Of a stretch of DNA of 64,000 nt, positions 11,974-23,740 are shown one piece after another. The notes beneath the pieces are model-generated. The model searched no databases and had not been told where the DNA came from. It was given only the letters and a program-made list of their open reading frames with translations. The position numbers and the translations under genes were made by a program. Source of the DNA: Phragmites australis (lineage: Eukaryota; Streptophyta; Magnoliopsida; Poales; Poaceae); contig NC_084927.1 in the NCBI RefSeq assembly GCF_958298935.1, forward strand, positions 24,936,001 through 25,000,000, read 5' to 3'. The first letter of the stretch is position 1; every line of letters starts with the position of its first letter.

Positions 11974-13604
11974 GTGCTAGAGCTTGCAAAATTCACATGT
12001 AAGGATAGTAGAACTGCTGTAGAACTTGTTGGCCAAATTATTGCGCCATATGAGAAGGCTGGCGATAGCAATACATTTAAGTTAGAATTATTTCCATCAT
12101 CATATTTGCTAGGCATTATATTTATATGGATTATTTTAATTGTTCTAAACTTGGTCTACACTTGGTCACAAGTGGGGTTTAAGTTTTGTGATTATTTCGG
12201 ATTTAGAGATACAAGGCCAAGGTCGAAAGAATTTGATGAAACCGATATTAATATAGTAGAAAATAATTCTAAGATATCAGGCAGATAAGTACGAGTAAAC
12301 GTGTAGCCGAATGGGTAGATGTCAAATCTAAATCATTTGTTTGTTTAGCTTTGAAATCATCTCCATAAAAGAATCGGCGAAGAAAGAAAAGATATACATT
12401 TGATTTTACCGAGTGTGATAAAAATTTTGATATCTTATTGAAAGAAAAGCATATTAGATTACTTGGCCATCATGTCGTACTATCACATGAAAAATTAGGA
12501 CAATGTACTTATTGCAAATAGCATAATTTGTTTACTCATAGTACTAATGATTGTAATATGTTTCGCCGGCAAATACAATCAGATATTAATAAAAGGTTGA
12601 TTGAAATTTGTAGACTGTCCAAGGACAGGAGGCGTAATTTAGATGAAAAGTTTTCCAATGAGAATGTGGTTAGTAGTGAGAACAAGAAAGTGTTAATTTG
12701 GTCGGAAAAGGCTGATGCAACCAAAGAGAAAAAAGTAGTGTTGGCTAGCAAGCATATTGATCATAGAGTTAAAAAGGCTAGCAAATTTTTAGGGATAAAG
12801 AAGGATATGGTTTGGGTCCTAAAAACAGTAAACAAGATGAGATTAAGAATAATGTTCAAGCATAAACTGCTAGAGCTACAAAATGCAAATTCAAATGTAA
12901 CATTCAAACAACTTCCGGCTAAGTATGAGAATGAAAAGGCTGGCCAAAAGGTTACTGGTCGGCTAATTAATTTCGGGCGACCGAGAAAGCACGAGCTCGA
13001 TGGTCGGGATTGGCAATGGGAAGACTTTCATGTAGTAGCGTTGTATCCTCCTCTCGGACCGCCAATGCCAATGTCGTTTTCTCCTGTTGGTTTTTCTCCG
13101 TACTCATCATGGGGCTGGTATGGTCCGTGGATACCTCCTCCAACACATTTTGGACCGTCTTACCCAAAGTATGAAGCTCCAAGAAGGTCAGTATCTGAAA
13201 GACAATCACATGCTAAGGATAAACGTTTTGATCAAGGGAATCGGTCCGGAGATCAAAGGAAGAGAAAAGGGATCAAACAACTTTATCATATGAAAAGGGA
13301 TGATAACAAGGATACAAGTTCATATTTGCCTTCAAGAGATAAGAAGCTGACTATTGTACCCAAGGAGCTGATGAGTGTGAATTCACTTGAAGGAGCTATA
13401 CCGATAATTGATAAACATGCACATGCTTCATGTGATCAAGCCAAACATACATCTAGTTCAGGCTCTAGTATTAGTATGCGGCAAGGAAAAGCGGCACATA
13501 GAAGAAGAATTATTGATATCAGGGTTAGCAAAAAGGAAAGGTCCAGCAGCTCAATGGTAAATGATACGGCTAAATGCGTGTGTTCTAGTTCAAGTTCAAA
13601 GTAA
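11974..13604 (+). pseudogene. Degraded gypsy gag polyprotein fragment
   Basis: Two stretches recall Tat-lineage gag. Around 12060-12270, fragments such as FKLELFPSSYLLG and LVYTWSQ followed by FKFCDYF match the gag pattern LRLFPLSLSGTAF...YTWAQL...FHDYF, with frame damage. Around 12490-12600, CTYCK, a stop, then HNLFTHSTNDCNMFRRQIQS matches the conserved zinc-binding CKWHNSFSHATNDCNVFRRQIQS motif. The longest open stretch, 12528-13604, goes on into a proline/glycine/tryptophan-rich segment (PPLGPPMPMSF, SSWGWYGPWIPPP) also typical of these gag proteins. Stops, including TAG at about 12518, show it is not translated as one product. Confidence 0.75.
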
Positions 13605-14123
13605 GAAAGTGTGAAGGCAGTTGATGTGACTAATCGAAAGCATGGCCTTGATGTGGTTAATTACAAGAAGAAGATGTGGGTTCCTAAAAGTAGCACATAA
13701 GTTCAGACTAAGGGTAGTATTGAAGCATCCATTGCTAGAACTACACAGGAGACAAATTTGAAGGCGAAGTGATCTAGGAAACAATTGCAAAATCACAGGT
13801 TTGCACGTGATCATTAAAACCATTAGTAGCCACATCATCTATGTTCATTAACTGTTCCACCGATGTCCTCATCGTGATAACTATGCCCATATATGTTTGG
13901 TTATTCTTCATGGTTTTGGCGTGATTCTTGGATGCTGTTTTATAAATCTTTACAATTTAGTCAGGCATTGCCAAGGCAAGGTGCATATGATCGATTGTTA
14001 TGACCATATTAGAAACATACATAGCCGGCACGTCATTTATCATCGTCCTAAGTGATGATTGAAAATAGATAATAAGTTGTTCATGATTATTGCACATAAA
14101 AGCGTTTTTGGGTACGCAAGCTT

Positions 14124-14144
14124 TAAAAAAAACGAGGAGGCATG
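14124..14144 (+). promoter_or_regulatory. Polypurine tract-like sequence before the 3' LTR
   Basis: AAAAAAAACGAGGAGGCAT ends directly at the 3' LTR start (14145), the expected place for plus-strand priming. Both position and composition fit. Confidence 0.6.
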
Positions 14145-15106
14145 TGTTGATGACAAGATTTGATATTTATAGTGATCATCGCAGCAATATCTGTCTTAAT
14201 AGGCGACCAACGATAAATACATCCACCGATAAACAATGTTTTGACCACTATGAATAGTGTTTTAACCACGATAAACAGTACTCCAACCATAGTGAACAAT
14301 ACTTAGCTAGATGGATAGTACTTCTGACCAGATAAACAGTAACTTCGACCAGTGAATAATACTTCATGCCTACGACCAGTGACTATCATCAGTGGTCACG
14401 ACTAGTGAGGTGATCAGTGACCACAGTTTGTTTCAGCAGTTGATCTCTAGACAGGTGGAAGAGCTAGTTGAATTCAAGTACATGGATACGTCAAGCATGT
14501 AATCGAATCTAAGAAGGCCAAACTGCAATAAAAGATACTCGGGTAGATATATGAGAGTTTACGTGGTCGATTAGGAAATGTACGTTAGTTATAGAAAGTT
14601 TAGAGATCAAAAGACATAGTCAAATCATATCTGTAAGTCTTGTTCGGTTTGAATTATGAGTTATGATCTCTTACAGCTGAGATTTGCCGCCATTTAAATA
14701 TGAGAGAGTCATGACCGATTGAAATAATCAACCAATCAATTAAACACAGTCTACCTTTTATTTTTATCTCTTTTGTCTAGCTCTTGTAGTCCCGTCCCTC
14801 CTTTCTTCTCCTGTTGCTTCTCGTTCTTGATTTCGACAATCAAGGATAAACCATCGGCTGACCGTGCCCTAACGATGACTCTCCCGAATGTAATTTGCTG
14901 ACAAAGATCTGTTGCTATAGTGCTAGACTGAACTTCTTAGGTGCTGCTCGCCGAGTTAGTTATCATTTACCTGCTTACTCGATCGATCATTCGTTACCAC
15001 GAAAACGTAACAGTTATCACTGTTATTGTACACCCATACATGCCATTATAGATTGCATACAAGATGCTTGTATATTGGCGCGAGGATGTATATTTTTATA
15101 CCAACA
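14145..15106 (+). repeat. 3' LTR
   Basis: Starts TGTTGATGACAAG and ends ATACCAACA, followed at once by the target duplication AGATA. It matches the 5' LTR with many point differences, so the insertion is not recent. Confidence 0.88.
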
Positions 15107-15111
15107 AGATA

Positions 15112-16319
15112 GCTGTATCCTCTATGGATGATTCGATCGATGTGTATCATCACGCGGTGACCCTGTCACAAGCCCACGCCCGGGTTGATCGTGCACGGAG
15201 CCGGACCAATGTATGGACCTGAACCTCGTTGCGTCTGCACTGCGGCCATGGGGACGCGAGACGAACTAACCGGAGTTGAGTTGGGCCACGATACCACCTC
15301 TCCTGTGCGGCAGTGAGCAGGTTACCCTCAGAAGACCAGATGCGATACGAATACGATCATACGAGACCACGTTGATCTTATCGTTCACAGGCACAGCTCC
15401 GCGTCGAGTCGCGGGTCGGGAATCCCCTAAACCAAACCAAACCAGCGAGAATGCGCCTAAAGCAAGCATCGGGGCCGGCGCGGGAACAGGCCGTCGCCGT
15501 GACCCGTGAGCCCATGACATCGTGAGATGGGCGTGAGGTGACAGTATCAGCTCGCCGGACATGGCAAGCCCCGCGCACTTTCCCTTTTTTATTTCTTTCT
15601 GTCCTCGTGTTTTCTGTTCCCATCGACAGTATTCCCTTGCTCCTAGCGAGCATCTTTTATAGTGCTGATCAGTTCTACTCAACCCGGGAATTCTTTCTCA
15701 AGCCAACCAGTGTAACCCCACACGAGATTGAAAATAAAACCAATGAATTCAAAGAACATTTCTTCGCATAACCACACACTCACACCTCCCCCAAGACGAT
15801 GAATAAAAAAGAAGGAATTGTTGGGCTGCTACATATGAGAAGCATTTCCCTCTGAGGGCACAAGATTGGAGCGACAAATACAGTAACATGAATCCACATC
15901 ACGCTTAACTGACAACTTCCCCAAAAATCATATGTGTAACATGATTCTAACGAGTATACGGTTCCCATGCAGTTCCCAGAGTAGTACATCAGAACTTGCA
16001 TGGACATCCTAAGTTCAGAACTAGAATCAATATACAGTGTGCTCAATAGCAATGTTCAATTCTTTAACAAATATGTTAGTCCTGAGCGAGAAAACTGGTC
16101 AGGCGTACTGAACAATTTACCCCTTATTTCATCACTGGGAGCAAGATTCCATTATCCCCTGTACACTGAAACCACCCAAAATCTGGCGTCCTCACTTCAT
16201 ACAACCTCTTCGATTGACAATTTTCCATGGAGGTAATGAAATAGCTGTGTAGGTACAAGAGTAAACTTGCATGCTCCAACGGAAAGAAAAAAAGAACTGG
16301 GAAGGCCAAGAAAACCAAT
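15112..16319. other. Interval between retrotransposon and UBP gene; UBP 3' end
   Basis: 15112-15780 has no recognised gene; overlapping open frames near 15270-15680 lie over GC-rich sequence. About 15780-16319 is the probable 3' untranslated region of the minus-strand UBP gene. The poly(A) site is not resolved. Confidence 0.4.
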
Positions 16320-19300
16320 CTAACTCTTCCCACCAAGTCCCTCGTAAAACAAGATATATCCATGATCTGTGTTGCCTGAGTATTCGTGTGAAGAACCGAA
16401 GAATGTTTGCAGGGTCTGCTCTTCAACCATCTCGACATTTTCATCATCGAAGAACAACCAGTGGTTGTGGCTTTTAACAAGGCTTACATAATGTCCATGG
16501 TTGGGGCCACTTCCAACATGGACCACGACAGCAAAGAGGGAGTACTCGGTGTCTACATCATCAGATGTATTACTGAGCTTCAGCTCCATGGGGAATACAA
16601 CCCTATATGAAAGCTTCTTATACCGGCTAAGCTGCTCAATGTACTTAAAGCGCTTTAGGTGGATCACCAATATGTGTGGAGCCTTCTTGATCTTCATTCT
16701 CTTCTGTGCTTCTTGCAAACTGGAATGGGACCAAATATTGGAGTTCAGCAGTAACAAAGAACTTGTAACAAAGTCAAGATGATGGTCCTTTCCATATGGT
16801 ACCTACAACTTGTAGTTTTGTCAAAATCTACAGCATAACATGGGTTGTCACGGGAACAAATGTCACTCAGGGGTCAGGGCTTTATGCTGTTGCGCAGATA
16901 TACCAACACAAGGTGCCCACCAAGTAAGATGGAGATGACCAGTAAAACCCATAGCTCAAAGCAATGCTGACAATGACGAGAAGAAAAAGACAACAAGGGA
17001 AATATGGTATAGTTACCTGCAGCATTTGTCACAAAAGAATTTGTCCTCAGCATTTAAAGTTTCCGTAGAGCAGAAATTTTTCAGGCAGCTTGTGATAGAA
17101 CTATTTTGTTCAATGTCAACACTAAGATCAAGAAATGTTTCATCCCTTGCAGTTACTGTCTCGCATCTTAAGCATCTTGTTTCATTGGTCAATATGCCCT
17201 GCAAAGTTTGTATGCATATAAAGATGACGGTGAATTAAATCTAGAAGAAACAAGAAAGATAAAATATAAGGCATTTTTCAATGAGTTCAGTCACCTGAAA
17301 ATTCTTATGGACCAGGGTAACCGGTGGCTCTTTTCTAACTCCATTGGCTAAAGGTTGAACTGGACCATTTGGAGCTTTTTCAGGAGATGATGATTGGGGG
17401 GAGTCCTTCGCGGTACTTGACTCTTTTTCCAGAATATCAACAAGTTCATTCAGCAGAAAATTTAAGAACTCGTGTGCATCCTACAGAGCAACCATGGCAT
17501 ATGTTAGTCAAGAGAAGTACAAGTTCTTTTTTTCAACACTTCCCAATTTCAGTGTCAAAGATTAGTTCCATCCCTGAAGCGACTGCTTTTGAAGCTAGCA
17601 TAATAATTAAACCATTCCACATTAGCATTTAAATGTGGACACGTGAGAAGACATGTAATACTACACTACAATACTGAGACCGCAATCGCTCATATCCATT
17701 ACTTACTGTTAAATTAAATTTTGCTATGGAGTTCGTTTTTAGATTGTGCCAATCCAACAACATGAGGCTACCATACTACAGCAGATCAGATGAAATACAC
17801 TGCTATAATATGTGCAGGTTACCTGGTGCATGTAACTACGAAACAACTCATTCTGTTTCTTCACTCTCTGAACAAAACGTTTTGGAGCAATAACACCAGT
17901 CTTTTTCTTTGCTTGGCTTATCTACATGATATACAAGAGTTTTAGTTAATTCATTACTAATGACAATATACTGTGGAAGTTTTACATAACATACAAAAGA
18001 CTATGCAGTAACAACAAAACACATGGATGAAATGAAACAATGAATTAATAGCCAAGATATGAAGGCAGATTTCTTATTTACTTTACAACTTTACACGACA
18101 TCAGGATCATATTATATGCCAGTTAATTAACAGTGGAACAATACTCATCACCCTAAGCAAATTGCCCAACAATTAAGTGCAAAGCGAAAAGCAGCAACAT
18201 AAATGTGTTGATAACCACTATGCATTCTATGCAGAGCCCACATTAAGTATGGCTGACTGTGAGATTCATTATTCAACCCTCCAGCGACAATGCTATCCAA
18301 GCATGTCACAGATTCATGCATCCATGGGTAGTGGTAGTGGGGATGTTGCATGCAATTCAACACATAGCATATGTAGCTATAGCAAAATCACCACCAACAG
18401 GGAATTTCATTTCTTAAAATACAAAATCTAAAAGAAGATGATTTAGCATAATGTAGCTTTACAGTTTTCATCATTATTATCTCACTTTAACTATGAAACA
18501 AAAGTACAAAATCCCCAACAGTATAAATGCATCAACAGCAGCATAAGAAGCTTGGAATCCCTCATAAAGACCTAAATATTCTGATTAAACCTCTATTGAC
18601 AGTGTTATCGAAAGCAAGTCATACACATACAGCCAGGGCACTCAGCGTGTTAGCACTTCAATGCAACTCATACAAGTTAGTCTACAAGAATGTAGCATAT
18701 ATCCTATCAGAAAAAAAGAGTAATTAATTGGAGATTTGAAACTCTTAAAATGTCAAAACCAAAATATGCATCTGCCAATAACGGGAAAAAAAAACAAGTA
18801 GGGGCACATTGAACATGAGAAGAAATTATTTATTTTATGTGCAGTGCTAATCAGGTAAGCTCTACATAACTATCAAGTCAATTGGAAGGAAGACAGAAAT
18901 TCGTCAGCAGGTAGTACCATACCACATGAAACCCAGATAAAGCACTACAGTTTTCAGTAAACTTATGGAATCATCATTTTAGCCTCCAGTGGAAGTGTTA
19001 CCCAAGCAAGCAAATACAATCAGAAAAGACAAAATTTGAAACTCCATGCTGATTTTCCAATAAAACAACATTCTAAAACCAGAGTTACATATCATTTTGT
19101 GAAAATCTATCATATCCCCACCTTACCTGCATAAAAAGGTCAGCCAAACAAGTCAAAAGATTTTCCTCCGTTTCTCCAGGATTTTTGTTATTTGAATAAT
19201 ATTCCAGTAACTGCTCCCTGAATGGAATGCAAAAGTAAAGTGCCTGAAACAAAAGTAACACTGTAAGGTTCATGTAGATAATGCACTTGACAGAAACAAT

Positions 19301-21323
19301 AACATGCTAACTGCAATATTTTGCACGGGATTAGCAAATGAAAAGTAAATACAGCTAGCAATATATAGCCTAGACATTACTACACCAAAGGATTTTACTC
19401 GATGGAGAAAGTATTGACCATTAGACAAATTTATGTTACTCCTGGATGGATCTGCTTTGTCTTGGAGAATCTAAAGATAATGCTTAGTAAAAATATAATG
19501 TCTAAGCTTCCTGAACATTCACAATAGACATCAAAACAACATATCTGATCTCTATTTTATGCTGAACAGGGTTATGATGACCATTTCTCCCATTGATGAA
19601 AATTTGACGTGATGTATTCTAGAACACAATGGTAGTGTGCAGTATTTGAAAAGGTTAGTGCACCACATGGGTGAACAACAGGATTGGCGGTTATTGATTT
19701 TCTCCATATAGTGACAGCAAATAATGAATCTCTGCAACTCTGAAGGAACACCTCTTAAGCAATGGTGATAACTCCATGATAAAGCTTGTTAGTAACGAAT
19801 GCCTGCAACTCCACAAACCTAGCTAGTTGATACGATGTACTATCAAAATACAACAGAACAAAACCTCGTTGGTTCATAGTGTCTTCCACTGCTTGCTCCA
19901 GACAGCTAGCAATCTGCTACAATTTATCCTATCAAAACACAACAGGGCCTCACTAATTGATTGCATCTCACACTGCTTACTTGCAAGTCATCAACATCAA
20001 AATTTTGCATCAAAGACAATGAGCTGAATCAAATAATGGAAACATTCAAGAGTGGACAAATAATTGAAACATTCAAGAGTGGACAAAGACAACAAGCTGG
20101 TGTATGTACTAACAGGAACCTAAATTAAATAATGGAAACATTCAAGAGTGGACAAAGACAATGAGCTGAGGATGTAGCAGACTACCTAAGTACCTAATGT
20201 TTGCATTCAGAAAAGGAAAACTAGAAATTACTAGTTATCTAATAAACCCCAACATTTTCCACTGGTTTTCAGGCCACTGAAACTGCAAAATTTACAATTA
20301 AATGACTAAAGTAGCTGTCATGTTGCTGGACTAGATCTTCAAAGCTTTCTTCAGGCATGAAATGATGAAAACCTGTTGCTGGTGGCTTGGGTTCATGTAA
20401 AAGGAAATCTAGACCAGAGGCAGATGGATTAATCAAGGCAAATGGATGACAGTAAGTCGGAAGTCATACATTCACACAAAGTGGAGGCATTCCGACTCAG
20501 AAACAGATATATGTAGGCATCATGTAGACAACTCGAATTGGCAAGAGATTGGCACGGAGAGGATGAATCTTCGCAGATAAACACAGGTAAGATAAACACC
20601 TCTAGTCCAATATTTTTGTTACATGCAACAACCAGATTAAAATGTTCAATTCAGTTGATTTTAGAGCTATCATACACATGGGCGCTCCTGAGATGCAAGA
20701 AGCTTGTGCTTACATCCCAAATGATAGTATTATGCTACTGGTTATAATCTGTAAACATGCTAGAATAATGGCAGGGATCTCTACATTCTTATATATCTCA
20801 TTAGAAAATGAAAGTAATGATGTGAGTATAGAGCTAAGTAGCTAACATACCCAAATATCCACATGTCTGATAACTCAGAACAGTTTTTGTCACCACATTA
20901 TCAAAGGATTCCATCCATATCAGCAAATATGGTACATTGCATTCGCACAACCTCGAATCCAGTGAGCAACTACTAGACCAAAACAATCATTAGCGTATCT
21001 ACGTCAAGCGCAAGCAAGCAAAGGGATCCCGAAGGCTATTAAACACACCGCCTAAAGGAAGCAAGGGAGGCACCAAACAAAACCATTTCAGAATCAATAC
21101 CGCACATCGCCACATAGCAAGCTACCGCAGTTACCAGTATCAGACCAAGCATACAGGGAGCAGAAAATCTAATAAGCTACTGGTGCCAGAGACAGGATAT
21201 AGAGACCTGAAGGACACTGTTGCAGTAGCAGGTGTTGCCGAAGTTCTCGAGGCCAAAGTAGCGCTCGCCTTCCGGGAACTGGTCGCCGAGGGCCTTCTCG
21301 AGCTTGGAGCCGCTTGCTCCCAT
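16320..21323 (-). CDS. UBP4: Ubiquitin carboxyl-terminal hydrolase, UBP3/UBP4 type, complete, six exons
   Basis: Cysteine protease of the USP (C19) family that removes ubiquitin from proteins; the plant UBP3/UBP4 pair corresponds to animal USP12/USP46. Minus-strand exons are 21207-21323, 19127-19243, 17823-17921, 17295-17480, 17017-17198 and 16320-16719, all with GT-AG borders, giving 366 residues (family 365-371). The catalytic Cys is C32 in the box [14 protein letters not shown], the His is H310 in [10 protein letters not shown], and the acidic residue is about D325 in HWLFFDD. A zinc ribbon is formed by C182/C185 and C229/C232. The start [10 protein letters not shown] fits the conserved MGAxGSK start and offers a glycine for N-myristoylation; a second in-frame ATG lies two codons upstream. 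The gene is convergent with CRY1, separated by the retrotransposon. UBP3 versus UBP4 orthology is not decided. Confidence 0.94.
20011..20172. repeat. Short repeats in UBP intron 1
   Basis: The motif GAAACATTCAAGAGTGGACAA occurs three times (near 20038, 20065 and 20133), and CAAAGACAATGAGCTGA occurs twice. This is a local tandem-like duplication inside the 1.96-kb first intron. Confidence 0.7.
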
Positions 21324-21760
21324 GACCATCCACCGGTCCCACCACCCGGAGGCGGCGCCGGTGAGGTACCGGATCCCTGACCCGAGCCCTGAGCGGCTCC
21401 TCTCGGCCGCCGACGAGGCCTCCACCGTGGGCGATCGCACTGGATTTGCCGTCCTAGGGTTTGGTGGCTCCCCGCGCACGCGCGCAGCGGAGGGAGAAGG
21501 AGGGGGAAGGCCGATGCGAAACCCTAGGGTTTCGATCCGGGAGGGCTGGCTGTGCGGTGAAGAGGAAGGAATTGCTGCTGCTGCTCCGTTCGCTGGGGAT
21601 TTTTCGCCTTTTTCTGGGGTGAAAGGTGGACTCGCTTGATTTAGATCGGCCTCGCCTTGGTCACTGGGTGCTTCTTGCTGTTTCTGTTCGTTGGGAAGCA
21701 TTTCACTGGACCTGTGGGGCCCGGGCCTATCTGCATTTCTTTACTCTTCTCCTACCGCAG
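21324..21760 (-). promoter_or_regulatory. UBP 5' untranslated region and proximal promoter
   Basis: GC-rich upstream of the ATG, turning AT-rich beyond about 21820. The UBP frame stays open upstream to an ATG at 21701, which would add about 126 residues rich in Ser, Pro and Arg. Known UBP3/UBP4 proteins start at MGAxGSK, so this is more likely untranslated leader than an N-terminal extension. Confidence 0.5.
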
Positions 21761-23430
21761 ATCTGAGCAATCGTGGCTAGGCTGAGTTGGAATTCATCGT
21801 CACGCCGACTAATGCAGCTTAAGCATCTCCAACAGTTATAACCGGCTGCTATCTTTAATTTCTTTTAATATATTTTTAATATTAATATATATCTCATCGT
21901 TCTTAATTTTTTATAGCTCACAATATTTAGAGTTATCTTTTAATTTCTCTTTATAAAAAACTAGCTCTTCAAGATTCCTCTCTACATCAGCAAAATAAAA
22001 GTTAACAACTAATTTTTATCTCCACCTACTCATTTTCTCTTTCTTCATATCTATAATAATAAAATTATCAATATCTATAACTATAGAAGTTATCCTTACT
22101 TCAAGCTATAGGTATTAGTTCTAGTTAGAAAAAACTTTCACTTACTTTTTCAAGTGAAGTGACGTCAAGTGACATTATTGGTGGTAGCTTACGAGCAAGC
22201 AGAAATTATAATTAAAACTAAGAGGCGGGAAATGTCTTCGACCAGCTTTTTGCAGAAGCTAAAGTTCTGAATTACGTGAGAACCACTCTTGACTAGGATG
22301 TTATAGCGAAGCTGGTTGTATTCTCTACTACTAAGATTTAAATATCAGATTTATTTTTTACGTGTCTTATTAAAATAGAGTTTTTCTTCTAGTGATAGGT
22401 GATGTATTTATCGATAGCGAAATGTTTATGGTGATTTCGTTGATCTTTAAATTTTGTATCTCTTATCTTTAGTAGATGATGTGTGAGTGTGTACGCGTGA
22501 TAATGTGAGTGTGTATCTACAAGTTGTACTGGTGTTTATAAAAAAACTTCTGAATTGTGCAAAGTAAAACTATGCAAAAAGACCTATAACCACTTGAGAT
22601 AAAATAGTATATTTAATGTTTTATATAATGATTTTTTAAAGAAGTCAGGAACTTATAACATGTTTATTATTAACTGGCAGTGTAGTGTAATATTTTACTA
22701 AACCACATACAACACGTCTTACGTACTCTTTAAATTTTTATTCTTTTTGGCATGTGACATATTCAGGAAAAATCAGTATGTACAACATTAGAAATCCATG
22801 ATTTTTTCAATTTTTTCCTGATTTTTCTGATATTTTTTATTTTCCTAATTTTACTGAATTTTCTAATTTTTTCTGATTTTTCTATTTTTCTAATTTTAAA
22901 TTTTTTGGCACGTCGCGCAGGCGCCCGGGTGGCACGTCACATCTGCACCAAAGGGGACGCGAAGGGTTATGACTATAGGATGTATGACTTAACAATATTA
23001 ATGACTCAAATCTCCGGTTTAAGATTTTGTGAAACTAAATAATGCAACTTAACAAGCTTGAGGACCTATGTTGCATTTTACTTAGTAATTTATTATCTGG
23101 GCTTACAGTACCTACTATGTGACGAAGAGGGTATTCATACACTTGTATTTGCTGTGATGGACTCGTAACAACATTCGCAGCCAAGGATTTTAATTTTGTT
23201 TTACAATTTTTTTCACTGATTAAAAGATCAAATTTCACGAAATTTTGCTAAATTTTCGGTCATTTTTTTGTCATGTACTTATGAGTCCCATATGCTAGTA
23301 AAAGAAAATTCTAGAATTAGATATTTTGTTCCTCTCCAAAATTCACCAAATTTTACTGAAATTTCGGCAAAATTTCAATCCTTGTTCGCAGCCCTCCAAT
23401 TTCAATATTGTGTAGAGCACAATAGGCAGA
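21761..23430. other. AT-rich upstream flank of UBP
   Basis: No gene. It contains a probable short LINE-type insertion (22274-22547) and a low-complexity pyrimidine-rich stretch at about 22796-22910 with repeated TTTTTCTGATTTTTC-like units. AGCATCTCCAACAG near 21822 resembles common ends of grass DNA transposons, but no partner end was found. Confidence 0.4.
22274..22547 (+). mobile_element. Candidate 5'-truncated LINE 3' end
   Basis: A 9-bp direct repeat TTCTGAATT (22265-22273 and 22548-22556) flanks a segment whose 3' part is a GTGTGAGTGTGTACGCGTG-like tract followed by TTTATAAAAAAAC. Such GT-rich ends with a short A tail are common in plant L1 elements. The repeat is short, so chance cannot be excluded. 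Confidence 0.4.
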
Positions 23431-23740
23431 AAAATATATGCATCACGCCAAGCCAGCACCATCAGCCCGTCAATCGCCCAGCCTCACAACTTCGCCCGCC
23501 AACCTTTCTGCTTCGCCCTGGGCGATCGGATCTTGGGCTTCCTCCACCACCATCGCTCGTCACCACCTGATGATCTTGCTACGATGTCCATGCTATCCCT
23601 TGACATCCGATCCAAAGTCAGCATCTACCGCAATCTCGTCGGTTGTCGTCCCAGTACTGATGTCTACCAACAAAACCTTTCCTTCTGGGATTTTTAGAAA
23701 GCGTTGTCTTCTAGATCCTAGGGTTTGGAAGCCTTTCATG

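Larger units (their letters stand above)
9311..15106 (+). mobile_element. LTR retrotransposon (Ty3/gypsy, Tat-like), gag-only, probably non-autonomous
   Basis: Two long terminal repeats bound the element: 9311-10369 and 14145-15106, each starting TG and ending CA. A perfect 5-bp target duplication AGATA lies at 9306-9310 and 15107-15111, so this is one insertion event. A primer-binding-like sequence (TGGCGACTCTGATGAGG) follows the 5' LTR and a purine-rich tract precedes the 3' LTR. The interior of about 3.8 kb holds only degraded gag sequence; no protease, reverse transcriptase, RNase H or integrase was seen. This resembles large non-autonomous derivatives such as rice Dasheng, which depend on an autonomous partner; the comparison is inference. 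Confidence 0.9.

Noticed and set aside
22320..22345. TCTCTACTACTA as a Helitron 5' end pairing with the terminus at 30562
   Set aside because: The preceding base is T rather than A, and the motif lies inside a segment better explained as a short LINE insertion.
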